From positions 2,390-43,863 of the forward strand of contig DKNM01000080.1 of the NCBI GenBank assembly GCA_002470695.1: a stretch of DNA of 41,474 bases, given 5' to 3'. Below, piece after piece: positions 32,287 to 40,728 of the stretch (the stretch's first letter is position 1; every line of letters begins with the position of its first letter). The notes below the pieces were generated by a model. The model did not search any database. It was not told the origin of the DNA and saw only the letters and a program-made list of their open reading frames with translations. This DNA comes from Candidatus Neomicrothrix sp. UBA7388 (GTDB lineage Bacteria; Actinomycetota; Acidimicrobiia; Acidimicrobiales; Poriferisodalaceae). Position numbers and translations under genes: made by a program.

Positions 32287-33456
32287 ATGCGAGCAAAGCT
32301 TCCACTTGTTGAAGTGCCTATCGTCGATTACGGGGACGACCAAACCCAGATGATCGCTTATCGAGAAGAGGGAACAAAGCGCGCGCTCGCTCTTGGCAAT
32401 CGGGGGCCAATTCGATTCGATGACAGCGGCGAATTAGCGCCTGACATAGTCAAGGCTTACACAGAGAACGGGTTCTATGTTTTTACAGACGTCTTGACCG
32501 CGACAGAATTAAACGAGATCGAAGCAGATTTAGTAGACATGCTTCACCGTTCACCAGTAAGCAAAGACGCTCTTGTAGATCGCGACGGCAATCCAGCTTT
32601 AGGTATTGATTTAGAGGCACGAAACATTAGTTGGGTGAAACCGTTATCTGACCCTCTAGGGGGCACTGATGCGTCCTACGGTCGCCACGAAGCAAAAATG
32701 AATGAGCCAACTCCCCCTGCCGAGGCGCCAGAGCACGTTGTTCAACTGTTTCTTGGGTCCCTCCAGTTTTCTGATGCGTGCCTTCGCCTCTACGGCCACC
32801 CACAGTTATTGCGAGTGGCTGAATCAATCAACGGACCGGACTTCACACCGTTTAACGAAGCCGTGTGGATTAAACAGCCTGGCTTAGGTGGTTCAGTAGC
32901 TTGGCATCAGGATGGCTGGACTCACTGGAATAACCCGGAACTTGACGATCACACCCACGGGTTCAATTTCATGGCACAGCTATACGGTTGCGACGCAACA
33001 AATGGGCTATGGGTTGTTCCGGGCTCAAATCGTCTCGGGAAACTAAGTATTAAATCAATGGTCGCTGCCGCCGGCTCTGACCGGCTTCCAGATGCAGTGC
33101 CATTAATCTGCAGTCCTGGTGATGTCGCAATCACCAGTCGCCAAGCGGTTCACGGGTCTTTCGCTAACACGAGTTCTAACGTTCGCGTCACACTCAACTT
33201 CGGTTTTCATCGACGATCATCGGTACTCGGAATTCGCAGTGGCGGAGTTCACAATCCAGTATCGGAATACAACGAGGAATACATTTTTGAACGATCCAAA
33301 CTGATTGCGTGGGCGATAGATGCTCGTTCTCAGCATTTCAACGACGAAGATCGCTACGTTTATAAACCTTTTGTTGGGCTTGAGAAAGACTTCGTTTGGA
33401 GCGAACAAACGAGACCGTTATTACGCGACTACAACCTGAGAGATATAGGAATATGA
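32287..33456 (+). CDS. Phytanoyl-CoA dioxygenase family protein
   Basis: A 389-residue non-heme Fe(II)/2-oxoglutarate dioxygenase of the PhyH type. The facial triad is visible: HQDGWTHW gives His-x-Asp and AVHGSFANTSSNVR gives the distal His with the 2-oxoglutarate-binding Arg. A long N-terminal stretch precedes the double-stranded beta-helix core. GAGGGGA upstream of the ATG supports this start. One base separates it from the enoyl-CoA hydratase gene, suggesting hydroxylation of an acyl-CoA or small lipid in a shared pathway; substrate unknown. Confidence 0.9.
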   Translation: MRAKLPLVEVPIVDYGDDQTQMIAYREEGTKRALALGNRGPIRFDDSGELAPDIVKAYTENGFYVFTDVLTATELNEIEADLVDMLHRSPVSKDALVDRDGNPALGIDLEARNISWVKPLSDPLGGTDASYGRHEAKMNEPTPPAEAPEHVVQLFLGSLQFSDACLRLYGHPQLLRVAESINGPDFTPFNEAVWIKQPGLGGSVAWHQDGWTHWNNPELDDHTHGFNFMAQLYGCDATNGLWVVPGSNRLGKLSIKSMVAAAGSDRLPDAVPLICSPGDVAITSRQAVHGSFANTSSNVRVTLNFGFHRRSSVLGIRSGGVHNPVSEYNEEYIFERSKLIAWAIDARSQHFNDEDRYVYKPFVGLEKDFVWSEQTRPLLRDYNLRDIGI

Positions 33457-33457
33457 C

Positions 33458-34264
33458 ATGAGCGTTCTTGAATATACGGCAGAGAACCACGTCGGATTGG
33501 TGACACTTAACAGGCACGAAGCTCGAAACTCAATGAATCCGGAGTTGATAGTCAGGCTCGCTGAGCTATGGACTCGCCTCGAAGAGGATGAGAGCGTTCG
33601 TTCAGTTGTTTTAACCGGAGCGGGAGACTCTACTTTTTGCTCCGGCTTCGATCTTGGGACGACTATTCCTGTAATTACAGGTTCCCGGCAACCTCAAGAT
33701 GAGTTTGAAGAAGCAATCTTCGAGGATCGAGATCTCATGCGTCGCGCCACTCTGACAGGCTTCGATCTCGGAAAGCCTGTTATAGCGGCCGTCAACGGAC
33801 ATGCAATCGCAGGCGGCATGGAGCTCATGCTCGCTTGTGATCTCAGAGTCGTAGCGAAGGGCGTAAAGCTAGGTTTGTCCGAAGTTGCCTTAGGTTTGGT
33901 GCCGGGGATGGGCGGAACCGCTCTTCTGCAGCGACACGTTCCCAATGCTCTGGCTATGGAATTGCTCTTATGCGCTCAGCCAATACTGAGTGACGACATC
34001 GCCCCGTCCGGCTTGTTCAATCGGCTAGTGGACCGTGAAGCCGTCTTATCGGAATCTTTGACTATCGCGGAGGTAATTGCGGGCAACGCGCCACTGGCAG
34101 TTCGCGCAGCAAGAAACGTGGTGCGTCGGTCTATTGACCTGACTGAATCGGAAGCGCTACAGCTTGAGTCAGAAGCAGGAGCACAACTTTCACAAACGAA
34201 GGACGCTGTTGAAGGCCCATTAGCTTTCATGGAGAAACGGTCACCGAACTTTCAGGGCAAGTAA
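33458..34264 (+). CDS. Enoyl-CoA hydratase/isomerase
   Basis: A 268-residue crotonase-fold enzyme. TFCSGFDLGT forms the first oxyanion segment, HAIAGGMELMLACDLRV carries the first catalytic Glu and GLSEVALGLVPGMGGTALL the second, so hydratase activity is likely. It starts 1 bp after the dioxygenase stop (TGA-C-ATG), so they are translationally coupled. Its end is 46 bp from the convergent DUF1330 gene. Confidence 0.92.
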   Translation: MSVLEYTAENHVGLVTLNRHEARNSMNPELIVRLAELWTRLEEDESVRSVVLTGAGDSTFCSGFDLGTTIPVITGSRQPQDEFEEAIFEDRDLMRRATLTGFDLGKPVIAAVNGHAIAGGMELMLACDLRVVAKGVKLGLSEVALGLVPGMGGTALLQRHVPNALAMELLLCAQPILSDDIAPSGLFNRLVDREAVLSESLTIAEVIAGNAPLAVRAARNVVRRSIDLTESEALQLESEAGAQLSQTKDAVEGPLAFMEKRSPNFQGK

Positions 34265-34310
34265 CGGCTGACGCTTTCCTCAAGGACTCTTCTCATCTGT
34301 ATGAGCGAGA

Positions 34311-34709
34311 CTAAGGAGTCAACGCGCCCGCTGTTGAAAGTTCAATGATGTGCGCTTCTTCAACGCAAATCTTCCGATACCGAAACATTTCCTTCGCCCC
34401 ATCGGCATCGGGCAAACTCGTAAACGCCTCGTAATTCGGATACCACACCGCAAGGACTTCATGAAAACCTTCGAGACCTCCCACAACGGAGCCCTGAACG
34501 TCAGCTCGCCACAAAACGGCTCCTCCATTTGCCTTAACAGAGTGGGTGATAGCAGCCATGTAGTTGGAGTATTGGCCTCCGTGAGGGAACTCAACGTCAG
34601 CTTTGTACCTATTTAGATTTAGCATCACCATTGATCTCTCAGGGTGCACTCGAGCTCGGTCTAGCAAAGACTCCATTTGACGCCCATCAGAAGTGTTGTG
34701 ACTTTTCAT
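34311..34709 (-). CDS. DUF1330-like protein
   Basis: A 132-residue protein of the dimeric alpha/beta-barrel kind: MVMLNLNRYKADV, YMAAITHSVKANGGAVLWRADV, FHEVLAVWYPNYEAF and a final beta strand, matching DUF1330 (NIPSNAP/EthD-like) proteins. No catalytic role is established. ATG 34709 lies 6 bases after TAGCGT (34716-34721), so the gene is leaderless. Confidence 0.78.
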   Translation of the reverse strand: MKSHNTSDGRQMESLLDRARVHPERSMVMLNLNRYKADVEFPHGGQYSNYMAAITHSVKANGGAVLWRADVQGSVVGGLEGFHEVLAVWYPNYEAFTSLPDADGAKEMFRYRKICVEEAHIIELSTAGALTP

Positions 34710-34715
34710 GGAAGT

Positions 34716-34721
34716 ACGCTA
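34716..34721 (-). promoter_or_regulatory. -10 box TAGCGT of leaderless DUF1330 gene
   Basis: On the minus strand TAGCGT is followed by 6 bases and ATG 34709. Confidence 0.5.
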
Positions 34722-34877
34722 GTACCCAGAGGATCTCTAAGGTCACACAAGATCTCCACTTACCTCTCCAAGATTCTTGTGATCTACTGGCCAGAAGAGC
34801 GCTCCGACAAAAGGAGCCCTCTATTTACTCTCCCTACGCGACGAAACTTCCTCTTCACCAAAAGATGCCGACTGTAT

Positions 34878-35816
34878 TTAGCCGACCATCCTTGCCAAGA
34901 AGGCGTTGATATCGGATCGGGCTTGTCGCGCTACCGCCGTCTGACCCGCAAATCCATCAAAACCGTGCGGAGCACCCGGATAAACGTGAAGTTCAACCGA
35001 AACTCCCGCATGGTTAAGCCTTTTCGCGTACTCGATGTCCTCATCAGCGAAGCCATCGAGGCTTCCAGTCATAATGAAAGTTGGCGGCAGGCCGCTGAGA
35101 TCCAGTTCTCTGCTTGGTGCGGCATAGCTGGGGACATCTTCGGACTCAAACAAGCTTCCTAGATAAGAGCTCCAGCCGAAGTGATTAGATTCGGGATTCC
35201 AAATAGGAACGCTCCAACTGGCAGTTTCAGTAGCTCGACTGTCGTCAATCATTGGATATATGAGCAGTTGATAATCGATTTCGAATTCACCTCTATCTCG
35301 GACCAGCAACGCCAACGCAGCAGCCAACCCTCCGCCAGCACTCGGGCCTCCGATACCAATTCGAGTGACATCCACCCCTAGCGATTCCCCATTGTCCTTC
35401 AGCCATTTCAAGCCTGCGTATGAATCTTCTAAACCAGCTGGATAAGGATGTTCTGGCGCTAAGCGATATTGCACTGCCGCTCCCACTAGATCAAAGCGAC
35501 GACACCAACGGTCAAATCGATCATCATCTTGTTCAGGGGATCCAAGCACATAGCCGCCACCATGCGTCCAATAAAGGGCCGGCTGCAAAGAATCCGCGTC
35601 GACGCACCGGTGCGTTCTCACACGGATTTCATTTCCGTCCGCACCGGTAATTAAATGATCTACTCGCTCAACATCATCAGAAAGCTCGACTTCTTCATTT
35701 CGAAGCAGCCGAGAGGCACGCGCCCCTGAAATTGTCTCAGCGTTGACTGTGCCAAGATTCTCTTGCTTCTCCAGCGCAGCTTTCACCTCTGGGTCGTAAT
35801 AAGGCTTAGTCGTCAT
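34878..35816 (-). CDS. HSL-family alpha/beta hydrolase (esterase)
   Basis: A 312-residue alpha/beta-hydrolase fold-3 (hormone-sensitive lipase group) esterase: oxyanion motif HGGGYVLGSPEQDD, nucleophile GPSAGGGLA, acid Asp in GSLDGFADEDIEY and His in GAPHGFDGF. The frame runs open to 35924, but ATG 35816 (MTTKPYYDPEVKAAL) matches the family N-terminus and lies 7 bases after TACGGT (35824-35829). It probably hydrolyses short-chain esters; the substrate is unknown. Confidence 0.92.
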   Translation of the reverse strand: MTTKPYYDPEVKAALEKQENLGTVNAETISGARASRLLRNEEVELSDDVERVDHLITGADGNEIRVRTHRCVDADSLQPALYWTHGGGYVLGSPEQDDDRFDRWCRRFDLVGAAVQYRLAPEHPYPAGLEDSYAGLKWLKDNGESLGVDVTRIGIGGPSAGGGLAAALALLVRDRGEFEIDYQLLIYPMIDDSRATETASWSVPIWNPESNHFGWSSYLGSLFESEDVPSYAAPSRELDLSGLPPTFIMTGSLDGFADEDIEYAKRLNHAGVSVELHVYPGAPHGFDGFAGQTAVARQARSDINAFLARMVG

Positions 35817-35823
35817 GCGGCAG

Positions 35824-35829
35824 ACCGTA
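35824..35829 (-). promoter_or_regulatory. -10 box TACGGT of leaderless esterase gene
   Basis: On the minus strand TACGGT is followed by 7 bases and ATG 35816. The rest of the 247-bp divergent region (to 36063) shows no gene; AAGGAG near 36054 is the ribosome-binding site of the plus-strand gene. Confidence 0.5.
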
Positions 35830-36063
35830 GAACAAACTGCTTCCTTGGTGCTGCGTATTTTTGCCGTAACGGAGTACCTCAACACAAATGCCAGAGGCTC
35901 ATGTCGCTTCAAACTAGGAATCACCGTTAATCCGCCGCTGTCCGCTAAGTGCTACTGGCTCCAAATAAAACGAAAGATTCGCCCTCGACTTTATCCGTGA
36001 CCGAAAATTCGTAAATACTTTCCTCGAAACACGAGACCATCCTCAAAGATCGAAGGAGTAATA

Positions 36064-36576
36064 GTGATAGAAGACCTTGGAGCTATCGCCCAAATCATAG
36101 AGGGAGCACTTTTGCCCCTCTCGTTAATTTATTTAGCTCGGGAGGCACAACTGAATGTGAAGCTCACTAAGGCGCAGTTCAGTCACACTCTCACTGATCG
36201 GCTTTACGAGCGCTATTTGTCATCTACTCAAAACCAAGAGTTTGTCGCTTTTCTTTCCAAGGATTTCGCCTCGGAAGACCTTTCCAACGAGGATCAGTGG
36301 CGCGTGACCCTTTGGACCAACACGATGCTCGTTGATCTTTTTGACACTCACGAGCAATATCAAAACGGTTTAGCGACGCAAGAACAGCTAGACATGAGAA
36401 TGAATTTATTAAAGCTTGGTTTGATGCGAAGCCCAGGGGCTAAAGCCGCTTGGTCCCTTTGGAAGCCGTCAAAAAACCAAGAATTCATTGATTGGTTTGA
36501 AGCAGAAATATTTGATGGTCCACTAGAAGATGATTCCGATGCGCAGGCTGCTGCTCTCAATATGAGACGCTCATAG
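36064..36576 (+). CDS. Hypothetical protein with N-terminal membrane segment
   Basis: A 170-residue protein that I do not recognise. A hydrophobic stretch at ~5-24 (GAIAQIIEGALLPLSLIYLA) could anchor it to the membrane, followed by a charged helical domain with Trp-rich C-terminal part (AAWSLWKPSKNQEFIDWF). It resembles small anchored helical proteins seen in marine metagenomes. The GTG at 36064 has AAGGAG upstream. Confidence 0.6.
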   Translation: MIEDLGAIAQIIEGALLPLSLIYLAREAQLNVKLTKAQFSHTLTDRLYERYLSSTQNQEFVAFLSKDFASEDLSNEDQWRVTLWTNTMLVDLFDTHEQYQNGLATQEQLDMRMNLLKLGLMRSPGAKAAWSLWKPSKNQEFIDWFEAEIFDGPLEDDSDAQAAALNMRRS

Positions 36577-36603
36577 TAAACGCTGCCGAGGCGCACCAAG
36601 AGG

Positions 36604-36609
36604 TACATT
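36604..36609 (+). promoter_or_regulatory. -10 box TACATT of leaderless small ORF
   Basis: TACATT is followed by 6 bases and the ATG at 36616. Confidence 0.4.
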
Positions 36610-36615
36610 GTAGAA

Positions 36616-36759
36616 ATGGGGGAAGGCAGTAATGCATGGCTTTGGCAGCCTAGATCGCAGCAGCCACAGACAGCAGGAGATAGACCTCTCGACTATCTAT
36701 ACAGTCGAACCTGTGACCCTTATGGAACAAAGTCTGGCAACTACAAGGTTCAGAAGTGA
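36616..36759 (+). CDS. Small ORF, 47 residues
   Basis: A 47-codon ORF beginning MGEGSNAWLWQPRSQQ and ending GTKSGNYKVQK, in the 192-bp gap before the SnoaL-like gene. It has no membrane segment; it is polar with Trp and Tyr clusters and one Cys. The ATG lies 6 bases after TACATT, the pattern found before many genes in this window, and its stop is 9 bases upstream of the SnoaL-like ATG, which would allow coupling. I know no homologue. It may be a real small protein or only an upstream ORF controlling its neighbour. Confidence 0.45.
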   Translation: MGEGSNAWLWQPRSQQPQTAGDRPLDYLYSRTCDPYGTKSGNYKVQK

Positions 36760-36768
36760 GCTTCGAAG

Positions 36769-37200
36769 ATGAGTGAGATTGAAGCTATTCGCAACCTTGT
36801 CCACCATTACTCAGATCGCGTTTGCCAAGGAGATCAAGAGGGATGGTTAGATTTATGGACAAGTGACGGCGTCTGGGAAATTGGTCGCGGGCCAGTCGAA
36901 GGGCTGGATGCGCTTCAAGAAGCCATCCATAAGTCCATGTCACTATTCGACTCGGTAAACCAGATGATTTTCAACGGCACCGCGCAAACCAATGGAGATG
37001 AGGGAAATGGTCGTTGGTACATCTGCGAGTTCGCCAAAGCGAAGTCAAGCAAAGCCGTTTTTTATCTCGGTCATTACGATGACACTTATAAAAAGATTGA
37101 AGGCAATTGGAAATTTTCGAGCAGGCAACTGAGTTGGCTTTACCAAGGCGCCCCGGACTTGAGTGGAGTCTTCGGGCCGCCACCCGGGTATAACACTTAA
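36769..37200 (+). CDS. SnoaL-like/NTF2-fold protein
   Basis: A 143-residue protein of the NTF2-like cone fold (SnoaL_4): EAIRNLVHHYSDRVCQGDQEGWLDLWTSDGVWEIG at the N-terminus, then VNQMIFNGTAQ and a C-terminal WKFSSRQLSWLYQG strand. Members bind or isomerise small hydrophobic molecules. It is 12 bp upstream of an MFS transporter and on the same strand as the dimethylformamidase-like gene, suggesting shared substrate processing. Confidence 0.82.
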   Translation: MSEIEAIRNLVHHYSDRVCQGDQEGWLDLWTSDGVWEIGRGPVEGLDALQEAIHKSMSLFDSVNQMIFNGTAQTNGDEGNGRWYICEFAKAKSSKAVFYLGHYDDTYKKIEGNWKFSSRQLSWLYQGAPDLSGVFGPPPGYNT

Positions 37201-37212
37201 GGTCGAACCGCA

Positions 37213-38349
37213 ATGCGAAGCCTCTATCTCGTAGCAGGAACAACTATGGCCGGCGTCTCATCCGTTTTTGCTCTCCTTGCGGAAATTCATAACGAATACG
37301 GCATTGCGGAACGCGATTTAGGTTGGATTGCTGGGTCTGCTTTTGTTGGGGCCCTGGTCACCCAACTCTGGCTTTCGCGATATGCCGATCGCGGTTACGG
37401 CGGATTATTGATGCGACTGGGAGTCGCTGCTTCAGCTGCTGGTCTTTTCTGGTTTGGTCTCGCTGATCAACTCTGGCAATTTGTGATTGCGAGGTTGATT
37501 TTGGGTGCAGGCGTCGGCGTGATTGTTCCAGCTAGTCGTCGATTTATTATCGTCAATGCGGGAGAAGACCAAGGAAGGCAATTAGGGGCTTTCTACGGCG
37601 CGTACCTCGCGGGTTTTGTCTTCGGCCCGCCACTCGCCGGAGCACTCACGGTCGCATTTAACGTTCAAACGCCATTTATCCTCTTTGGCGCCCTTACTGC
37701 TGCGACCTACTTGTCGGTATACCGATTAGAAATACCTGCAGCAGAAAACTCTGAGGCCCCTAAAAAGGGAGTACTGCGCCGGCTGATTCAAGTAAGAGAG
37801 ATGGTCGCTGCACTTTTAGTGGTCGTCTCTTTTCGTTATTCGATTGGCGTGTTCGAGCCTCTTTGGGCGCCGCATATGGATAATTTAGGTGCCTCTACGA
37901 TGGTTGTTTCCCTGTCCTTAACGGGGTTTGCGTTACCCATGCTGATTATCGCTCGGTGGGCGGGCTCACTTTCCGACCAATACAGCCCTCGCGCTACTTC
38001 GCTCTTATCGGCCCTTGCGACGGTGCCTCTCATGGCGTCGTATGGTTGGATAGCTTCGGTTCCAATTCTCTTCATTGCTGCCATGCCCCACGGAATAATG
38101 GAAGCAGTCCAGTCTCCTGGATCTCAAGCTGCAGTCTCTGACGCTGCGCCGATTGACGATGCAGCGGCAGCACAAGGACTCGGCGAAGCGATGGGGTCAG
38201 CCGCGTCAATGGTCGGCGCTCTATCTGCGGCACCTCTGTACGCATGGCTAGGCGCCGGTCCAGCTTTTCTAATTGGAGCGCTGACAATGGCGGGATTACT
38301 GACAGCGAGTTGGCTTCTCGACCCACCGACCTTGGCCCGACGAAGGTGA
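37213..38349 (+). CDS. MFS transporter
   Basis: A 378-residue major facilitator with about twelve hydrophobic helices. SRYADRGYGGLLMR is the loop 2-3 motif (family GxLaDrxGrr), ILGAGVGVIVPASRRFI is helix 4, and WAGSLSDQYSPR is the loop 8-9 repeat of that motif. Substrate and direction are not seen. It overlaps the start of the dimethylformamidase-like gene by 4 bp (GTGA), which links transport with that enzyme. Confidence 0.9.
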   Translation: MRSLYLVAGTTMAGVSSVFALLAEIHNEYGIAERDLGWIAGSAFVGALVTQLWLSRYADRGYGGLLMRLGVAASAAGLFWFGLADQLWQFVIARLILGAGVGVIVPASRRFIIVNAGEDQGRQLGAFYGAYLAGFVFGPPLAGALTVAFNVQTPFILFGALTAATYLSVYRLEIPAAENSEAPKKGVLRRLIQVREMVAALLVVVSFRYSIGVFEPLWAPHMDNLGASTMVVSLSLTGFALPMLIIARWAGSLSDQYSPRATSLLSALATVPLMASYGWIASVPILFIAAMPHGIMEAVQSPGSQAAVSDAAPIDDAAAAQGLGEAMGSAASMVGALSAAPLYAWLGAGPAFLIGALTMAGLLTASWLLDPPTLARRR

Positions 38350-39797
38350 TAGCAGCTTATTGCTGGCCACAATCGGCCTTACCTGGTGAGTTTGTAGCAC
38401 TCGCGATAAGTGCGGACACAGGGTCCTGCAATATCGAGCTCGTAAGAGTCGGGGCAACAGAAACAACGGTCGCTCAATTTCGAGGAGTGAACGTCGATGT
38501 TCAGCCCACTCCTGAAACAGCATTTGAAACTGGGTGCTCTTGGGAAAAAACCTTAGACATCGAAATCGAACCGTTCTGGAAGTCGGGTTTCTACCTAGTT
38601 AGAGTCCTAACAGACGCCGGAGAGACAGCTGAGGCGTTTTTCGTTGTCAAAGCGTCCGAACCCGCTTCGACTCTTTTAGTTTTAAGCACATCCACTTGGG
38701 CGGCCTACAACACCTGGGGAGGGCCCAGCTACTACACCGGAAGTAGTGCAAGCTCTTTGAAGAGACCGCTTCCTCCAGGATTCCTCGAAAAGCCCGAGCC
38801 GCACCGGTACAGAGTTGCTCTCATTAACGAACTCACCAACGAGGAACGTCGCGACCATTTTGCTCAGTACTCGATTTGGTCCTGCGCAGCGGGTTTCGCA
38901 AATTGGGAAATACTTTTCGTGAAGTGGGCCGAAAAGAACGGAGTGAATCTCGATTTCGCCACTAGCACCGACTTACACAACGACTCAAACCTACTTTCCC
39001 CCTATTCCACATATCTCAGCGTTGGGCATGATGAATACTGGTCCCATCAAATGCGTGACCATCTAGAGAACTGGATCGATAAGGGAGGATTCGCTGTATT
39101 TCTCTCAGGCAATACCGCTTTCTGGCAAGTCCGCTTTGACGACTCGGCTGAAACAATGACCTGTTTTAAGCAAAACATTCTTGATGACCCTTTGCTCGGG
39201 ACCGCCGATCAGCACTTAACATCCACAATGTGGAGTGATCCCCTGACACAGCGGCCTGAATCTTTAATGACAGGGGTCAGTTTCACTCGCGGCGGCTACG
39301 CCCATTGTGACAATGCACCGAAGGGTTCGGGCGGTTACAGCATTTGGAAGCCGCAACATTGGGTATTTGATGGGATCGACCTACGAGCAGGAGACATCAT
39401 CGGCGCAAAGCCGGTCATTGTTGGCTACGAATGCGATGGCTGCGAATTATCTCTCCACGACGGTCTGCCAGTAGCAACTAGATCAGATGCCTTCCCGCAA
39501 CCATTGGAAGTACTGGGAACAGCCCCGGCCCGCTTATGGGAAACTTCTGACCTTCCCCACCAGCTACGCAAGGATTACGTTGGGGAACTTAATTGGGTCG
39601 CTGAGAGAGTTGGAGGCGCAGACACTGCAGAGAACAGATCACGGTTTGAACACGGCTACGCGGTAATGGCGACATTCGAACGTGGCGAGGGATCAGTATT
39701 TACTGCGGGTTGCACAGACTGGTCCTACGGACTCGATGACCCAGATGTCTCAACAATCACCACCAACTTATTGCAACGGGCAGAAAACCGAAGGTAA
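38346..39797 (+). CDS. N,N-dimethylformamidase large-subunit-like protein
   Basis: A 483-residue protein related to the C-terminal domain of the N,N-dimethylformamidase beta subunit. Matches are STSTWAAYNTWGGPSYYTG, LSVGHDEYWSHQMRDHLE and LSGNTAFWQVRF, typical of that domain, which hydrolyses small amides such as dimethylformamide using mononuclear iron. The GTG at 38346 overlaps the MFS stop, and upstream in-frame codons lie inside the transporter. No small (alpha) subunit gene is seen next to it, so activity on formamides is unproven. The gene ends 1 bp before the convergent dioxygenase. Confidence 0.85.
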   Translation: MIAAYCWPQSALPGEFVALAISADTGSCNIELVRVGATETTVAQFRGVNVDVQPTPETAFETGCSWEKTLDIEIEPFWKSGFYLVRVLTDAGETAEAFFVVKASEPASTLLVLSTSTWAAYNTWGGPSYYTGSSASSLKRPLPPGFLEKPEPHRYRVALINELTNEERRDHFAQYSIWSCAAGFANWEILFVKWAEKNGVNLDFATSTDLHNDSNLLSPYSTYLSVGHDEYWSHQMRDHLENWIDKGGFAVFLSGNTAFWQVRFDDSAETMTCFKQNILDDPLLGTADQHLTSTMWSDPLTQRPESLMTGVSFTRGGYAHCDNAPKGSGGYSIWKPQHWVFDGIDLRAGDIIGAKPVIVGYECDGCELSLHDGLPVATRSDAFPQPLEVLGTAPARLWETSDLPHQLRKDYVGELNWVAERVGGADTAENRSRFEHGYAVMATFERGEGSVFTAGCTDWSYGLDDPDVSTITTNLLQRAENRR

Positions 39798-39798
39798 G

Positions 39799-40668
39799 TC
39801 AATCGGTAATCAAAGTTGCGCTGCTCGCCTTATCACGAGGTGGGCGCCCTAGAGCAAACTCTGGTGGTCGCAGATCGTTGACCTCCCCCAGGCCATCCGG
39901 GTCACTGTAGTACCCCAACGCATACGTACCCATGGTGTAACCCAACATCTCTTGGAGGTCATAATCCAGTTGTTTCGCTATTGCTGGCGGGCACGATAAG
40001 AACTGATTTTCTTCGGTCCGAAGCCAACCCAAGCAATAGGTAATGTTGATTCCGGTCCGATTCAACTCGCTCGAGTTTTGGCCGCCACCATGAATAACGG
40101 AGCCCGAGTAAAGCAAAACCGATCCCGCTGGCATAGAAGCTTGGACAGTCTCCGCATCGGTTGCGCGCCGGTCGTGAGACCATTTCACCGAGCCAGGCAC
40201 CACTCGTGTGGCACCGTTCTCTTCGGTGAAGTCCGTAAGTGCCCAAATAGTGTTGAATTGCGGCTCAATTTCGTCCGGTAAATAACCACCCCAAGCAAGG
40301 CGGTCACGGTGCCGAGGCTGAGCTACTTGGCCCGGTCGAATGTCAATAATCTGCGTCAGGTGTAACTGAATCTTGTCTGTATAAGGTTCAAGAAAAGCGT
40401 TAGCAAGGTCAATAATTTTCCGGTCCATTACTAGTTCTCGGCAGGCTTCACTTCGAGCAATCAGTGCGCCGCTTCGACCGGTCATCCTCCCGGTGAAATC
40501 ATCACGCCCATCAGGTGTTGCATCGATAAACCCTTCCAACTCACTCTTGGTGCGGGTCTGCAAGTCGGCTGACATTAAACCGACAATCACACACGCGCCA
40601 TCGTCTCGTAAAGCTTGGAGAATTTCGCCATGATCGGTATCTGGCTCGAAATAACTGAGGTCCGCCAT
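39799..40668 (-). CDS. Phytanoyl-CoA dioxygenase family protein (second copy)
   Basis: A 289-residue Fe(II)/2-oxoglutarate dioxygenase: QPRHRDRLAWGG gives His-x-Asp, VIHGGGQNSS the distal His, and LNRTGINITY the 2-oxoglutarate Arg. It differs clearly from the first PhyH protein of the window (389 residues) and is not a recent duplicate. ATG 40668 follows TAGGCT by 6 bases. It is convergent with the formamidase-like gene. Confidence 0.9.
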   Translation of the reverse strand: MADLSYFEPDTDHGEILQALRDDGACVIVGLMSADLQTRTKSELEGFIDATPDGRDDFTGRMTGRSGALIARSEACRELVMDRKIIDLANAFLEPYTDKIQLHLTQIIDIRPGQVAQPRHRDRLAWGGYLPDEIEPQFNTIWALTDFTEENGATRVVPGSVKWSHDRRATDAETVQASMPAGSVLLYSGSVIHGGGQNSSELNRTGINITYCLGWLRTEENQFLSCPPAIAKQLDYDLQEMLGYTMGTYALGYYSDPDGLGEVNDLRPPEFALGRPPRDKASSATLITD

Positions 40669-40674
40669 TGCCTT

Positions 40675-40680
40675 AGCCTA
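40675..40680 (-). promoter_or_regulatory. -10 box TAGGCT of leaderless dioxygenase gene
   Basis: On the minus strand TAGGCT is followed by 6 bases and ATG 40668. Confidence 0.5.
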
Positions 40681-40728
40681 GATCAGCTCAAGTACTAAGG
40701 CCGCCCCCACTTTATTTCATAGTCAAAA

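Noticed and set aside
34677..35162. Long plus-strand frame (161 codons) opposite the esterase end
   Set aside because: It overlaps the well-supported minus-strand esterase and DUF1330 start region, has low-complexity basic composition and no recognisable domain or start signal.
38072..38372. Minus-strand frames inside the MFS/formamidase junction
   Set aside because: They are antisense shadows of the transporter and have no promoter or domain support.
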